64,000 nucleotides of DNA from Sphingomonas sp. PP-CC-1A-547 (GTDB taxonomy: Bacteria > Pseudomonadota > Alphaproteobacteria > Sphingomonadales > Sphingomonadaceae): the NCBI RefSeq assembly GCF_003610375.1, contig NZ_RAPZ01000011.1:806001-870000 (forward strand). Reading direction: 5' to 3'. The notes under the pieces are model-generated. The model saw only the letters and a program-made list of their open reading frames with translations, made no database searches and had not been told where the DNA came from. Within the stretch, counting starts at the first letter, position 1. Each line of letters starts with the position of its first letter. A program made the position numbers and the translations under genes. Shown piece after piece: positions 40,969 to 50,603 of this stretch.

Positions 40969-43295
40969 TGGTCGACGCTGTGAATAAGGTCTGCGTCATC
41001 GGCGCGGGCGTGATGGGTGCGGGCATCGCCGCGCAGATCGCCAATGCCGGCATCCCGGTGCTGCTGCTCGACATCGTGCCGCGCGACCTGCCCGAGGGCG
41101 GCGACCGCGATGCGGTGGCCAAGGGCGCGGTCGCCAAGATGCTCAAGACCGACCCTGCCCCCTTCATGTCGACGCGCGCGGCCAAGCTGGTCGAGACGGG
41201 CAACATTGACGATCATCTGGGTCGCGTCGCCGAGTGCGACTGGATCGTCGAGGCGATCGTCGAACGGCTCGACATCAAGCAGGCGCTCTACGCCAAGCTC
41301 GAGGCGCTCAAGCGTCCCGGCACCGCGGTGTCGTCGAACACCTCGACGATCCCGCTCGGCAACCTCGTCGAGGGGCGCTCGGACCAATTCAAGGCCGACT
41401 TCCTGATCACGCACTTCTTCAACCCGCCGCGCTACATGCGGCTGGTCGAGATCGTCCGCGGCGTGGCAACCGACGTCGCGGTCGCCGAGAAAGTCGAAGA
41501 TTTCGTCGATCGCTTCATGGGCAAACGGATCGTCCGCGCGAAGGACACGCCGGGCTTTATCGCCAACCGCATCGGCACATACTGGCTGGCGATCGCGATC
41601 AACGCGGCGATGGACCAGGGGCTGACCGTCGAGGAAGCCGACCAGATCGGTGGCCGTCCGATGGGCGTGCCGAAGACCGGGATCTTCGGGCTGGTCGACC
41701 TCGTCGGCGTCGATCTGATGCCGCTGCTGTCGAAGAGCCTGTCGTCCACGCTGCCCGCTGGCGATCCGTATTTCGATACGGTCCGCCCGCTGCCGCTGGT
41801 CGACAAGATGATTGCGGAAGGGTTCACCGGCCGCAAGGGCAAGGGCGGGTTCTACCGCTTCGACAAGGCAACACGCACCAAGCTGTCGCTGGACCTCGCA
41901 ACTGGTGAATATCGTGCGGAAGCCAAGCCGACTGAGTTGCCCGGCAAGACCGGCAAGGACCTCGCCGCGCTGATCGCGGAGCCGGGCAAGATCGGTACCT
42001 ATGCGTGGACGATTCTCGGCAGTGTGCTGTCCTACGCGGCGATGCTCGTCGGCGAGGCGGCGGACGATGTCGTCGCGATCGATGACGCGATGAAGCTCGG
42101 CTACAACTGGAAATACGGTCCGTTCGAGCTGATCGACCGGATGGGTCCCGGCGTGCTCGCCGCGCGCCTCGCCGAGGAAGGTCGCGACGTTCCTGCTATC
42201 CTGACGACCGCGGGCGATCGTCCATTCTACCGCGTCGAGAACGGCCAGCGTCAGTATCTTACCGCGACCGGTGAGTATGCCGACGTGCCGCGCGCGGACG
42301 GTGTCGAGCTGCTGGAGGACATCAAGCTCCGTTCGCAGCCGATCCTCACGAACCTGTCGGCGTCGCTCTGGGATGTCGGCGACGGCGTCGCGGCACTCGA
42401 ATTCCACACCAAGATGAACGCGCTCGACGATCAGGTCGTGGCGCTGATCAACGAGGCGATCCCAGTCGTCCGCGAGCGCTTCAAGGCGCTGGTGGTGTAT
42501 AATGAGGCGTCGAACTTCTCGGCGGGCGCGAACCTCGGCGCGGCGATGTTCGCGGTCGGCGCGGGCCTGTGGGACATGGTCGAGGCCAGCGTCGCAGGCG
42601 GGCAGCAGGCGTACAAGGCGCTCAAATACGCGCCCTTCCCGGTCGTCAGCGCACCCGCCGGGCTCGCGCTAGGTGGCGGGTGTGAGATACTGCTCCACTC
42701 GGACGCGGTGCAGGCGCATGCCGAGACCTATGCAGGGCTCGTCGAGTGCGGCGTTGGGCTGGTTCCGGGCTGGGGCGGCAATGGCGAGATGCTCGATCGC
42801 TGGACCAAGTCGCGCACGCTGCCGAACGGACCGATGCCGGTGCTGACCAAGGTGTTCCAGGCGGTCTCCACCGCGCAGGTCGCCAAGTCGGCGGCGGAGG
42901 CGAAGGAGATGATGATCCTGCGCAAGGCCGACGGCATCACGATGAACCGCGACCGATTGCTCGCGGATGCGAAGGCTAAGGCGCTGTCGCTGGTCGAGGG
43001 CTATGCGCCGCCTGAGAAGCCGACCTTCCGCCTAGCAGGCGCGAGCGGGCGGACGGGGCTCAACATGGCGGTCTCGGACTTCCACAAGAAGGGCATGGCG
43101 ACCGACTACGACCTCGTCGTCGCGGATCGCCTCGCCGAGGTGCTGACCGGTGGCGAGGCCGATCTGGTCGACACCGTGACCGAGGACCAGTTGCTCGACC
43201 TGGAGCGCGCGGCGTTCATGGCGAGCGTGAAGGATCAGCGGACGCAAGCGCGAGTCGTGCACATGCTGCAGACCGGCAAGCCACTGCGGAACTAA
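40965..43295 (+). CDS. fadB: 3-hydroxyacyl-CoA dehydrogenase / enoyl-CoA hydratase
   Basis: 776-residue bifunctional beta-oxidation enzyme. The NAD-binding domain comes first (VCVIGAGVMGAGIAAQIANAG, residues about 8-28), then the dehydrogenase C-terminal regions (FFNPPRYMRLVEIV, KDTPGFIANRIG, FGLVDLVG), and last the hydratase/crotonase part (SNFSAGANLG, GLALGGGCEILLHSDAVQAH, VGLVPGWGG). This order is the reverse of E. coli FadB and is the usual one in many alphaproteobacteria. ATG 40965 overlaps the fadA stop; ATG 40968 is equally possible. With FadA it should form the soluble oxidation complex. Confidence 0.94.
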   Translation: MMVDAVNKVCVIGAGVMGAGIAAQIANAGIPVLLLDIVPRDLPEGGDRDAVAKGAVAKMLKTDPAPFMSTRAAKLVETGNIDDHLGRVAECDWIVEAIVERLDIKQALYAKLEALKRPGTAVSSNTSTIPLGNLVEGRSDQFKADFLITHFFNPPRYMRLVEIVRGVATDVAVAEKVEDFVDRFMGKRIVRAKDTPGFIANRIGTYWLAIAINAAMDQGLTVEEADQIGGRPMGVPKTGIFGLVDLVGVDLMPLLSKSLSSTLPAGDPYFDTVRPLPLVDKMIAEGFTGRKGKGGFYRFDKATRTKLSLDLATGEYRAEAKPTELPGKTGKDLAALIAEPGKIGTYAWTILGSVLSYAAMLVGEAADDVVAIDDAMKLGYNWKYGPFELIDRMGPGVLAARLAEEGRDVPAILTTAGDRPFYRVENGQRQYLTATGEYADVPRADGVELLEDIKLRSQPILTNLSASLWDVGDGVAALEFHTKMNALDDQVVALINEAIPVVRERFKALVVYNEASNFSAGANLGAAMFAVGAGLWDMVEASVAGGQQAYKALKYAPFPVVSAPAGLALGGGCEILLHSDAVQAHAETYAGLVECGVGLVPGWGGNGEMLDRWTKSRTLPNGPMPVLTKVFQAVSTAQVAKSAAEAKEMMILRKADGITMNRDRLLADAKAKALSLVEGYAPPEKPTFRLAGASGRTGLNMAVSDFHKKGMATDYDLVVADRLAEVLTGGEADLVDTVTEDQLLDLERAAFMASVKDQRTQARVVHMLQTGKPLRN

Positions 43296-43302
43296 GACTG
43301 TT

Positions 43303-43374
43303 CCCCCGCGCAAGCGGGGGCCCAGGCTCAAGCAGCGCTGCGTTCGTGATCCTGGGCCCCCGCCTGCGCGGGGG
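43303..43374. repeat. Inverted repeat of the CCCCCGC family
   Basis: Arms at 43303-43326 and 43351-43374 (CCCCCGCGCAAGCGGGGGC... against its near complement), each a small hairpin and together a long stem. It starts eight bases after the fadB stop and is probably its terminator. The rest of the gap to 43565 is AT-richer and likely holds the promoter of the next gene. Confidence 0.8.
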
Positions 43375-43565
43375 CACACCGTGCATGTGAACACTTTTTC
43401 ACCGCCGGAAATCAGTAAGAAGACTTGACTTGTCTTCGTACAATTCTAGTCGGGACCAATAACTGCCGTATACGGCAACAAGGTCGCGGTAACGTCGCCG
43501 ACTTTACGAGATTTTAGCGACCGTACGCATACGGCGCGCCCAACGACACTAGGAGAGGATAGAAG

Positions 43566-43976
43566 ATGTCCCTGTTGATCGCCACCGCCCTGCTCGCCGG
43601 CGCGTCCGCCACGCCCGAGACCGTCATCGGCCGCTGGAAGACCGAGACTCACAACGCCATCGTCGAGATCGCTCATTGCGGCCCTTCGATCTGCGGCAAG
43701 ATCCTCACCTCCGACGCGCTGCGCGCCAATCCTTCGATGAAGGACGCGAACAATTCCAACACCGCGCTGCGCAATCGCCCGATCCAGGGCCTGCAGATGC
43801 TCAGCGGCTTCAAGTCGGACTCGGACGGTGTCTGGAGCAGTGGCCAAGTCTACAATGCCGAGGACGGCAAGACCTATAGCGGCAAGATCACGCCGCTCGG
43901 TGCGAACCAGTTGAACTTGCGCGGCTGCGTCTTCTTCCCGCTTTGCAAGACCCAGACCTGGACGCGCGTGCGCTGA
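43566..43976 (+). CDS. DUF2147 family exported protein
   Basis: 136-residue protein of the DUF2147 group. It has a short leader (MSLLIATALLAGASA) for export and the family opening PETVIGRWKTE. It also has ICGKIL, NRPIQGLQMLSGF and the ending LRGCVFFPLCKTQTWTRV, with two cysteines that could pair in the periplasm. The family folds as a small lipocalin-like barrel and may bind fatty acids or lipids; that is known of the fold but unproven here. AGGAGAGGA precedes the ATG. Its place between fadAB and fadL fits a lipid-related role. Confidence 0.85.
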   Translation: MSLLIATALLAGASATPETVIGRWKTETHNAIVEIAHCGPSICGKILTSDALRANPSMKDANNSNTALRNRPIQGLQMLSGFKSDSDGVWSSGQVYNAEDGKTYSGKITPLGANQLNLRGCVFFPLCKTQTWTRVR

Positions 43977-44026
43977 GGCGCGGCTTCCACCTCCTTATTA
44001 TCAGTATAGCTTTCAGGATCTTATCC

Positions 44027-45361
44027 ATGACGTTTCGCACCAAAGCTCCGCTTCTCGCGGTATCCGCGCTCGTGTCCGCCTTCGGTTTCGCCAGCACAGC
44101 CTACGCCGACGCCTTCTATCTCCAGGCGCAGTCCGCGCGTGGCGCCGGTCGCGCATTCTCGGGTGAAGGCGCCGATACCGGCCCTGACTCGCTGTGGTGG
44201 AATCCCGCCGCGATCGCCGGCATCCGTGACGGCAGCGCGACGCTGAGCGCAAGCGCGATCCTGCCCAAGGGCGACGTCGTCGATACCGGCACGCTCATCG
44301 GTCGCCCGACCTTCTCGCCGACGACCGGCCGGCCAACCGGGTTCAACTATGTGCCGGTCGGCGGCAACGGCACCTCGAGCGATCCGATCAACAAGGGCGT
44401 CGTTCCGTCGGGCGCGATCGCCTATCCGCTGACCGACCGGATCGCGATCGGCGTGGCGGTAACGTCGCCGTTCAGCTTCACCACCAATTACGAAGCCAAC
44501 AGCTGGGCACGCTACAGCGCGGACAAGACGCGGCTGCGGACGATCGACATTCAGCCCTCGATCGGCGTTGCAGTGACCGACTGGCTGCGCGTCGGTGGTG
44601 CGCTGAACGTCGAATATACCGACGCGACGCTCAACAACGCGCTTCCCAACCTGTCCGCGGCGCTGCCCGACGGCTTCCAGGAACTGAAGGGTGACGGCTG
44701 GGACTTCGGCTGGACCGCAGGCGTTCAGTTGCACAACGACTTCGCGACCGTCGGCGTCAGCTACAAGTCGAGCATCCGCCACAATCTGAAGGGCAGCCTG
44801 AACATCACCGGGCTGGTCGGCCCGCTGGCAAGCTCGAACGTCTCGATCGACGGCGCCAAGGCGAGCTTCAACACGCCGGGCCAGGTAATCGTCGCTGGCC
44901 GCATCCGTGCCACCAACGCGCTGACGCTCAACGCACAGGTCGTCGCGTATAACTGGAGCAAGTTCGACACGATCGATCTCGGCGCCCCGCTGAACACCGC
45001 GATCCCCGAAAACTACCAGGACAGCTGGAGCCTCGCGGGCGGCTTCGACTACGCCGTTACCCCCAAGGCGACGATCCGCGCGGGTGTCCAGCGCACCAAG
45101 ACGCCGACGCAGGACGGCTTGCGCGACGCCCGCGTACCCGACGCCGACCGCTGGACCTATGCGGCGGGTGGGTCGTACCAGCTGACCTCGCGCATCGCGC
45201 TTGATGCCGCCGCGCAATACGTCGACTTCGAGAACACCACGATCGACCGCAGGACGGCGGCCTATGTCGGGACCGCCGCACAGACGAACATCCTGACCTC
45301 GGGCGCACTGCGCGATGCGTCCGCCGTCGTGCTGTCGCTCGGTGGCCGGCTGAGCTTCTAA
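44027..45361 (+). CDS. fadL: FadL/OmpP1 family long-chain fatty acid porin
   Basis: 444-residue outer-membrane protein that lets long-chain fatty acids or similar hydrophobic compounds into the cell. It has a signal peptide ending in FASTAYADA, then the mature start AFYLQAQSARGAGRAFSGEG and the family NPA-type motif SLWWNPAAIAG in the hatch. A 14-stranded barrel follows, ending with an aromatic residue (GGRLSF). AGGA lies upstream of the ATG. Together with fadD, fadA and fadB it forms a complete uptake and beta-oxidation block, although no general acyl-CoA dehydrogenase gene is within this block. Confidence 0.93.
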   Translation: MTFRTKAPLLAVSALVSAFGFASTAYADAFYLQAQSARGAGRAFSGEGADTGPDSLWWNPAAIAGIRDGSATLSASAILPKGDVVDTGTLIGRPTFSPTTGRPTGFNYVPVGGNGTSSDPINKGVVPSGAIAYPLTDRIAIGVAVTSPFSFTTNYEANSWARYSADKTRLRTIDIQPSIGVAVTDWLRVGGALNVEYTDATLNNALPNLSAALPDGFQELKGDGWDFGWTAGVQLHNDFATVGVSYKSSIRHNLKGSLNITGLVGPLASSNVSIDGAKASFNTPGQVIVAGRIRATNALTLNAQVVAYNWSKFDTIDLGAPLNTAIPENYQDSWSLAGGFDYAVTPKATIRAGVQRTKTPTQDGLRDARVPDADRWTYAAGGSYQLTSRIALDAAAQYVDFENTTIDRRTAAYVGTAAQTNILTSGALRDASAVVLSLGGRLSF

Positions 45362-45372
45362 AAACGCCTCAC

Positions 45373-45399
45373 GATCCTCCCCCGCCCAGGGGGAGGATC
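45373..45399. repeat. Short palindrome of the CTCCCCC family
   Basis: GATCCTCCCCC and GGGGGAGGATC pair perfectly around GCCCA. It sits between the convergent fadL and gamma-carbonic anhydrase genes and touches the latter's stop codon; probably a bidirectional terminator. Confidence 0.85.
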
Positions 45400-45926
45400 T
45401 ATACCTCGACCAACCTCAAGCCCTCGGCATAGACGCGCTGCTTGGCCGCATAGGCTGCAGCCGACATCTTCAGTCCGACGATCGTTTCCGGGGAGAGTTC
45501 GCGCACCGCCTTGGCCGGCGAACCGACGATCAGGCTCCCCGCGGGAAACACCTTCCCCTCGGTCACGAGCGCGTTCGCTCCGATCAGGCAATTCTCGCCG
45601 ATCACCGCGTTGTTGAGGATCGTCGCGCCCATCCCGACGAGGACGTTGTTGCCAATCGTGCAGCCGTGAAGGATCGCGTGATGGCCGATCGTGCAGCCTT
45701 CGCCGATGGTCAGCGGCGCGCCGGGATCGGAGTGCAGCATCGCGCCCTCCTGGATGTTGGTCCGCGGGCCGACGAAGATCGGCGTATTGTCCGCGCGTAT
45801 AACCGCCCCGAACCAGACGCTAGCCCCCTCCCCCAGCCGCGCGTCGCCGATCACGTCGGCGGACGGCGCGACCCAGACGTCGTCGGCCAGCATCGGTCGT
45901 CTACCCTCGATCGCATAGAGTGGCAT
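45399..45926 (-). CDS. Gamma-carbonic anhydrase family protein (YrdA-like)
   Basis: 175-residue left-handed beta-helix trimer protein. Hexapeptide repeats run from VWVAPSADVIGDARLGEG to NCLIGANALVTEG. The three zinc-ligand histidines are visible in MLHSD and GHHAILHG. The loop that carries proton-shuttle glutamates in Cam-type enzymes is short, so it belongs to the CamH/YrdA branch, where activity varies. The start shares one base with the malate synthase stop (TGATG), so it is co-translated with glcB, a pairing that may reflect only operon convenience. The fold is sure; enzymatic activity is likely but unproven. Confidence 0.9.
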   Translation of the reverse strand: MPLYAIEGRRPMLADDVWVAPSADVIGDARLGEGASVWFGAVIRADNTPIFVGPRTNIQEGAMLHSDPGAPLTIGEGCTIGHHAILHGCTIGNNVLVGMGATILNNAVIGENCLIGANALVTEGKVFPAGSLIVGSPAKAVRELSPETIVGLKMSAAAYAAKQRVYAEGLRLVEV

Positions 45927-48034
45927 CAGGCGGCGTCCCTTTCCTTGGCCCGCGCGCGGAACGCGTGGAGCAGCGGCTCGGTATAACCGCTCGGCTGCGT
46001 CAGGCCATCGAACACGAGCGCGCTGGCGGCCTGGAACGCGAGGCTCTCGTCCTCATGGCCCGCCATCGGCCGGTAGAGCGGATCGCCCGCATTCTGCGCA
46101 TCGACCTTCGCCGCCATTCGTCGCAGCGCTGCATCCGCCTCGTCGGGGGTGGCGATACCGTGGAGCAGCCAGTTCGCCATGTGCTGCGAACTGATCCGCA
46201 GCGTCGCGCGATCCTCCATTAGGCCGATGTCATGGATGTCCGGCACCTTCGAGCAGCCGACGCCCTGGTCGACCCAGCGTACGACATAGCCGAGGATCCC
46301 CTGCGCGTTGTTCTCCAGCTCCTCGCGCACCTCGTCCGGCTGCCAGTTGTGGCCGGCCGCGACGGGGATCGTCAGCAGAGCATCGAGCGACGCGACGGGT
46401 TCCGCCTTCCGCTCCGCCTGTCGCGCGAACACGTCGACGCGGTGGTAGTGCGTCGCGTGGAGCGTCGCGGCGGTCGGCGACGGCACCCAAGCGGTGTTCG
46501 CGCCGGTCATCGGATGCGCAATCTTCTGCTCGAGCATGTCGGCCATCCGGTCCGGCGCGGCCCACATGCCCTTGCCGATCTGCGCCTTGCCGCTGAGCCC
46601 GCAGGCGAGCCCGATCTGGACGTTGCGATCCTCATACGCCTTGATCCACGACGAGGCCTTCATGTCGCCCTTGCGGATCATCGGGCCGGCACGCATCGAG
46701 GTGTGCATCTCGTCGCCGGTGCGATCGAGGAAGCCGGTGTTGATGAACACCACGCGGTCCTTGACCGCGGCTATACACGCGGCGAGATTGGCGGAGGTGC
46801 GGCGCTCCTCGTCCATCACGCCGACCTTGATCGTGTGGCGCGCGAGCCCGAGCAGATCCTCGATCGCATCGAACAGCCGGTTGGTGAAGGCGGCTTCGTC
46901 GGGGCCGTGCATCTTCGGCTTGACGATGTAGATCGAGCCCGCGCGGCTGTTGCGGATCGCGCCCGCGCCCTTCAGATCGTGCAGCGCGATCAACGACGTG
47001 ACGATGCCGTCGAGGATGCCTTCGGGTGCCTCGCTGCCGTCGGCAAGTAAGATCGCGGGCGTGGTCATCAGGTGTCCGACGTTGCGCACGAACATCAGGC
47101 TGCGGCCGGGGAGCGTGAACGCGCTGCCATCGAGGGCGGTGTACTGTCGGTCCGGTTCGAGCGCCCGCGTAACCGTGCGGCCGCCCTTGTCGAAGCTGGC
47201 GGTCAGGTCGCCCTTCATCAGCCCGAGCCAGTTGGCGTAGGCGGCGACCTTGTCGTCGGCATCCACGGCGGCGATCGAGTCCTCGAGATCGGCGATCGTG
47301 CTGAGCGCGGATTCGAGCACAACGTCGGCCAGGTTTGCGCGATCGTCGCGGCCGATCGGATGCTGAGAGTCGATTACCAGTTCTATGTGCAGGCCGTTGT
47401 GACGCAAGAGGATATTGTCGTTGGCATGGCCAACGAGCTGGCTAGGATCGGCAAGCTCAGGCGTGCCGCCGGTCCAGTCGGTCCACGAACCGTTCGCCAA
47501 CGGCACGGCATCGTCGAGGAAGGCCTTCGCCCAGGCAATTACCTGCGCGCCTCGGGCGGCGTCGTAGCCCTTGCCGGACGCCGTGCCCGGAATTGCATCG
47601 GTGCCGTAGAGTGCGTCGTACAGGCTTCCCCACCTTGCATTCGCCGCGTTCAGCAGAAAGCGGGCGTTGAGAATCGGCACCACCAACTGCGCGCCGGCGA
47701 GCGAGGCAACCTCCGCATCGACGTTGGTCGGGGCGACCGCGAACGGCGCCGGCTCGTCGACCAGATAGCCGATCTCGCGCAGGAACGCCTGGTACTGGGC
47801 CTGCTCGATCGGCTTGCCGGCGCCGGCTTCGTGCCAGGCGTCGATCTTAGCCTGGAGGTCGTCGCGGACGGTCAGCAGTCTGGCATTCTCGGGGGCGAAG
47901 CGGGCGTAAATATCGGACACGCCCCGCCAGAACGGCGCTGCATCGAGACCCGTCCCAGGCAACGCCTGCGTCTCGATGAAGTCCACCAGCGATGCGGCGA
48001 CCTTCAGGCCTGCCTTTTCGATCATCTTGGCCAT
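45926..48034 (-). CDS. glcB: Malate synthase G
   Basis: 702-residue monomeric malate synthase that condenses glyoxylate with acetyl-CoA to malate, the assimilating step of the glyoxylate bypass. Landmarks are [20 protein letters not shown] (residues about 335-355), the [16 protein letters not shown] segment, [18 protein letters not shown], and [17 protein letters not shown] near the end. Length matches the G isoform (about 720). AGGAGAG lies upstream of the ATG. No isocitrate lyase gene is in the window, so glyoxylate comes from elsewhere. A LysR gene is divergent at 48128 and may regulate it. Confidence 0.95.
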   Translation of the reverse strand: MAKMIEKAGLKVAASLVDFIETQALPGTGLDAAPFWRGVSDIYARFAPENARLLTVRDDLQAKIDAWHEAGAGKPIEQAQYQAFLREIGYLVDEPAPFAVAPTNVDAEVASLAGAQLVVPILNARFLLNAANARWGSLYDALYGTDAIPGTASGKGYDAARGAQVIAWAKAFLDDAVPLANGSWTDWTGGTPELADPSQLVGHANDNILLRHNGLHIELVIDSQHPIGRDDRANLADVVLESALSTIADLEDSIAAVDADDKVAAYANWLGLMKGDLTASFDKGGRTVTRALEPDRQYTALDGSAFTLPGRSLMFVRNVGHLMTTPAILLADGSEAPEGILDGIVTSLIALHDLKGAGAIRNSRAGSIYIVKPKMHGPDEAAFTNRLFDAIEDLLGLARHTIKVGVMDEERRTSANLAACIAAVKDRVVFINTGFLDRTGDEMHTSMRAGPMIRKGDMKASSWIKAYEDRNVQIGLACGLSGKAQIGKGMWAAPDRMADMLEQKIAHPMTGANTAWVPSPTAATLHATHYHRVDVFARQAERKAEPVASLDALLTIPVAAGHNWQPDEVREELENNAQGILGYVVRWVDQGVGCSKVPDIHDIGLMEDRATLRISSQHMANWLLHGIATPDEADAALRRMAAKVDAQNAGDPLYRPMAGHEDESLAFQAASALVFDGLTQPSGYTEPLLHAFRARAKERDAA

Positions 48035-48127
48035 GCTGCTCTCCTATGCTCTGCCGGCACGATAGACGCGCGCCACCTTCGCCACTAGACACTATAAACC
48101 GAAAGCTGTTGATCGCCTGGAGAACGA

Positions 48128-49003
48128 ATGGATCCCGACATCGTCCTCTTCGCCGAAGTTGTCCGCACCGCCAGCCTCAGCGCGGCGGGGCGTTCCATGG
48201 GTATCTCGCCAGCGATGGTGTCGAAACGCATCGCGCGGCTGGAGGCCAGGCTGGGCGTGCGGTTACTCAACCGCACGACGCGCCGGCTGGACCTCACCGC
48301 ACGCGGCGCCGCGTATCACCGCGACATGGTCGAGATCCTCGCCGCGATCCGCGACGCGGAGGCGCGCGTGTCGGACCGTACGGATACGCCGGCCGGACCA
48401 CTACGGGTCAGCGCACCTACGTCGTTCGGTCGCCTCCACATCGCGCCGCACCTCAAGCCGTTCCTCGACGCCTATCCGGCGATCGAACTCGATCTCGACC
48501 TGTCGGACGGATTCTCGGATGTGATCGGCGATCGGCTGGACCTCGCGATCCGGATAGCTCCAGCCGTGCCGCCAAGTCTGACCGGTCATCGCCTAGCCGA
48601 CAGCCGTCGCGTCCTCTGCGCTGCTCCGAGCTACAGCGCGCCGTGCGACGCGGCCGATCTTACGGAACACCGCCTGCTTGCAGCGAAAGGCCAGATGCCG
48701 TGGCGCCTGGCCGGACCCGATGGCGACGTGACGATCGATCGACCGAGCTATGTCGCAACCAACTCCAGCGAGGTGGTGCGCGAACTCACGCTGGCCGGCG
48801 TCGGCATCGCGCTACGCTCGCTATGGGATGTCAGCGCGGACCTTTCGAGCGGCCGCCTCGTCCGCATCCTGCCGGAACTGGCCGGGTCTGCGGACGTCGG
48901 AATTTATGCAGTCCATGCGCGCGGGCCGGTTTCGTCGGGCACCACAGCGCTGCTCGATTACCTGCGCGGCCTCTGGTCGCCGATGCCACCGTGGGAGTCT
49001 TGA
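48128..49003 (+). CDS. LysR family transcriptional regulator
   Basis: 291-residue LysR-type regulator. The N-terminal helix-turn-helix is in VRTASLSAAGRSMGISPAMV (about 13-32), followed by the signature LEARLGVRLLNRTTRRLDLT and an effector-binding domain starting at GPLRVSAPTSFGRLHIAPHL. It reads divergently from glcB across a 93-base gap, the usual arrangement with a LysR target. GGAG lies seven bases before the ATG. Its last 46 bases overlap the end of the convergent marR gene. The ligand is unknown; the target inferred from position is glcB. Confidence 0.92.
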   Translation: MDPDIVLFAEVVRTASLSAAGRSMGISPAMVSKRIARLEARLGVRLLNRTTRRLDLTARGAAYHRDMVEILAAIRDAEARVSDRTDTPAGPLRVSAPTSFGRLHIAPHLKPFLDAYPAIELDLDLSDGFSDVIGDRLDLAIRIAPAVPPSLTGHRLADSRRVLCAAPSYSAPCDAADLTEHRLLAAKGQMPWRLAGPDGDVTIDRPSYVATNSSEVVRELTLAGVGIALRSLWDVSADLSSGRLVRILPELAGSADVGIYAVHARGPVSSGTTALLDYLRGLWSPMPPWES

Positions 49004-49446
49004 ACGAGGTCGATCGTCACCGCATCGATCCGTCTCAGCATCGCCACGAACTGCTCGACCTCCGCCCCTGAGAACCCGGCGAAGATTCGCTGCTCCAGAT
49101 CGAGCGCCTTCGGTGCGACTGACGCATAGAGCGTGTGGCCGTCGTCGGTCAGCCTCAGCAGGTGCGAGCGGCGATCCTCCGGGTTCGCATGCCGCTGCAT
49201 CAGCCCGCGTTCGACCAGCGCAATCGCCGCGCGGCTGACGGTCACCTTGTCCATCCGGGTCTGCTGGCCGACCTGCTGCTGCGTGATTCCATCAGCCTCG
49301 GCGACCACAGCGACCAGCCGCCACTCCGGGATCGTCAACCCGAACAGCGCCTCGTACGTATCCGCCACCGCCTCACTGACGAGGTTCGAGGTGATCGACA
49401 GGCGGTACGGGATGAAATCGTCCAGGACGAGTGCGCGGTCAGCCAT
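48958..49446 (-). CDS. MarR family regulator, likely of tyrosine catabolism
   Basis: 162-residue MarR-type winged-helix regulator. The DNA-binding region is seen in ITQQQVGQQTRMDKVTVSRA (residues about 54-73), the wing in GLMQRHANPEDRRSHLLRLT. It is divergent from hpd, with an 80-base intergenic region holding two inverted repeats; autoregulation and control of hpd follow naturally. The MarR-hpd arrangement is known from other proteobacteria (HpdR-like). Its 3' end overlaps the LysR gene on the other strand. An effector such as homogentisate or 4-hydroxyphenylpyruvate is inference. Confidence 0.92.
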   Translation of the reverse strand: MADRALVLDDFIPYRLSITSNLVSEAVADTYEALFGLTIPEWRLVAVVAEADGITQQQVGQQTRMDKVTVSRAAIALVERGLMQRHANPEDRRSHLLRLTDDGHTLYASVAPKALDLEQRIFAGFSGAEVEQFVAMLRRIDAVTIDLVQDSHGGIGDQRPRR

Positions 49447-49489
49447 ACCGAAATCGTAACGATTGACACCAGTTGTTCAACCCGCCAGA

Positions 49490-49509
49490 TTGGTAACAAC
49501 GGATACCAA
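49490..49509. promoter_or_regulatory. Probable MarR operator upstream of hpd
   Basis: TTGGTA-ACAACGGA-TACCAA: perfect six-base arms with an eight-base centre, 16 bases upstream of the hpd start. A weaker repeat, TTGA...TCAA, lies at 49463-49480 beside the marR start. Two sites between divergent genes fit repression in both directions. Confidence 0.6.
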
Positions 49510-49525
49510 CTGTCAGGATGTGATC

Positions 49526-50596
49526 ATGGACCATATGGACGTAAACCCGATGGGTCTCGACGGGTTCGAGTTCGCCGAATTCACCTCGCCCGATCCCGAC
49601 CGGATGGCCGCGCAGTTCGAGCAGTTCGGCTTCGTCGCCGCCTCGACCCACCCGACCAAGGCCGTCACGCGCTACAAGCAGGGCCGGATCAACCTGCTGC
49701 TTAACCGCGAAGACGGTGGCCACGCAGCGGCGTTCCGCGCGGATCATGGCCCGTCGGCGAGCGGCATGGCGTTCCGCGTCCATGACGCCAAGGAAGCGTT
49801 CGACGCGGCGCTCGCACGCGGCGCCAAGGCAGCCGATGCCAGCATGGGCGCGCTCGGCGAGGGCAGCTATGTACTCGAAGGGATCGGCGGATCGCTGCTG
49901 TATCTGGTCGACAAGCACGGCGCTGCCGGCAGCCTGTACGACGACTGGAATGCGGTTCCGGGCGCGGCCGAAGCGGAAGCCGAGAACAACGTCGGCCTCG
50001 ATTTGCTCGACCACCTCACGCACAATGTGAAGCGTGGCCAGATGCGGACCTGGGCGGAGTTCTATGGCCAGATCTTCGGCTTCGAGGAGCAGAAGTATTT
50101 CGACATCAAGGGCAAGGCGACCGGGCTGTTCAGCCAGGCGATGATCGCGCCCGACCGCGCGATCCGCATCCCGCTCAATGAGAGCCAGGACGACAAGAGC
50201 CAGATCGAGGAATTCATCAAGGATTACAACGGCGAGGGTATCCAGCATCTGGCGCTGACCACCGACGATATCTTCGAGACGGTCGAGAAGCTGCGCGCCC
50301 GCGGCGTCAAGCTGCAGGACACGATCGAGACCTATTACGAGCTGGTCGACAAGCGCGTCCCGAACCACGGCCACGACCTCGAACGCCTGCGCCGCAACCG
50401 CATCCTGATCGATGGCAATGTCGGCGAGGAGGGGTTGTTGCTGCAGATCTTTACCGAGAACATGTTCGGGCCAATCTTTTTCGAGATCATTCAGCGCAAG
50501 GGGAATGAGGGCTTCGGCAACGGCAATTTCCAGGCGCTGTACGAGAGCATCGAGCTCGACCAGATCCGCCGCGGGGTCATAACGGTCGATGCGTAA
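49526..50596 (+). CDS. hpd: 4-hydroxyphenylpyruvate dioxygenase
   Basis: 356-residue Fe(II) oxygenase that converts 4-hydroxyphenylpyruvate to homogentisate in tyrosine and phenylalanine breakdown. The facial triad is complete: His163 in LLDHLTHNV, His241 in GIQHLALTT and Glu320 in GPIFFEIIQRKG. The C-terminal helix NEGFGNGNFQALYESIELDQ that closes the active site is intact. ATG 49526 has AGGA eight bases upstream. It is divergent from marR and is followed, after an intergenic repeat, by hmgA and maiA. Length is normal for the bacterial enzyme. Confidence 0.96.
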   Translation: MDHMDVNPMGLDGFEFAEFTSPDPDRMAAQFEQFGFVAASTHPTKAVTRYKQGRINLLLNREDGGHAAAFRADHGPSASGMAFRVHDAKEAFDAALARGAKAADASMGALGEGSYVLEGIGGSLLYLVDKHGAAGSLYDDWNAVPGAAEAEAENNVGLDLLDHLTHNVKRGQMRTWAEFYGQIFGFEEQKYFDIKGKATGLFSQAMIAPDRAIRIPLNESQDDKSQIEEFIKDYNGEGIQHLALTTDDIFETVEKLRARGVKLQDTIETYYELVDKRVPNHGHDLERLRRNRILIDGNVGEEGLLLQIFTENMFGPIFFEIIQRKGNEGFGNGNFQALYESIELDQIRRGVITVDA

Positions 50597-50603
50597 GTTC
50601 TAA

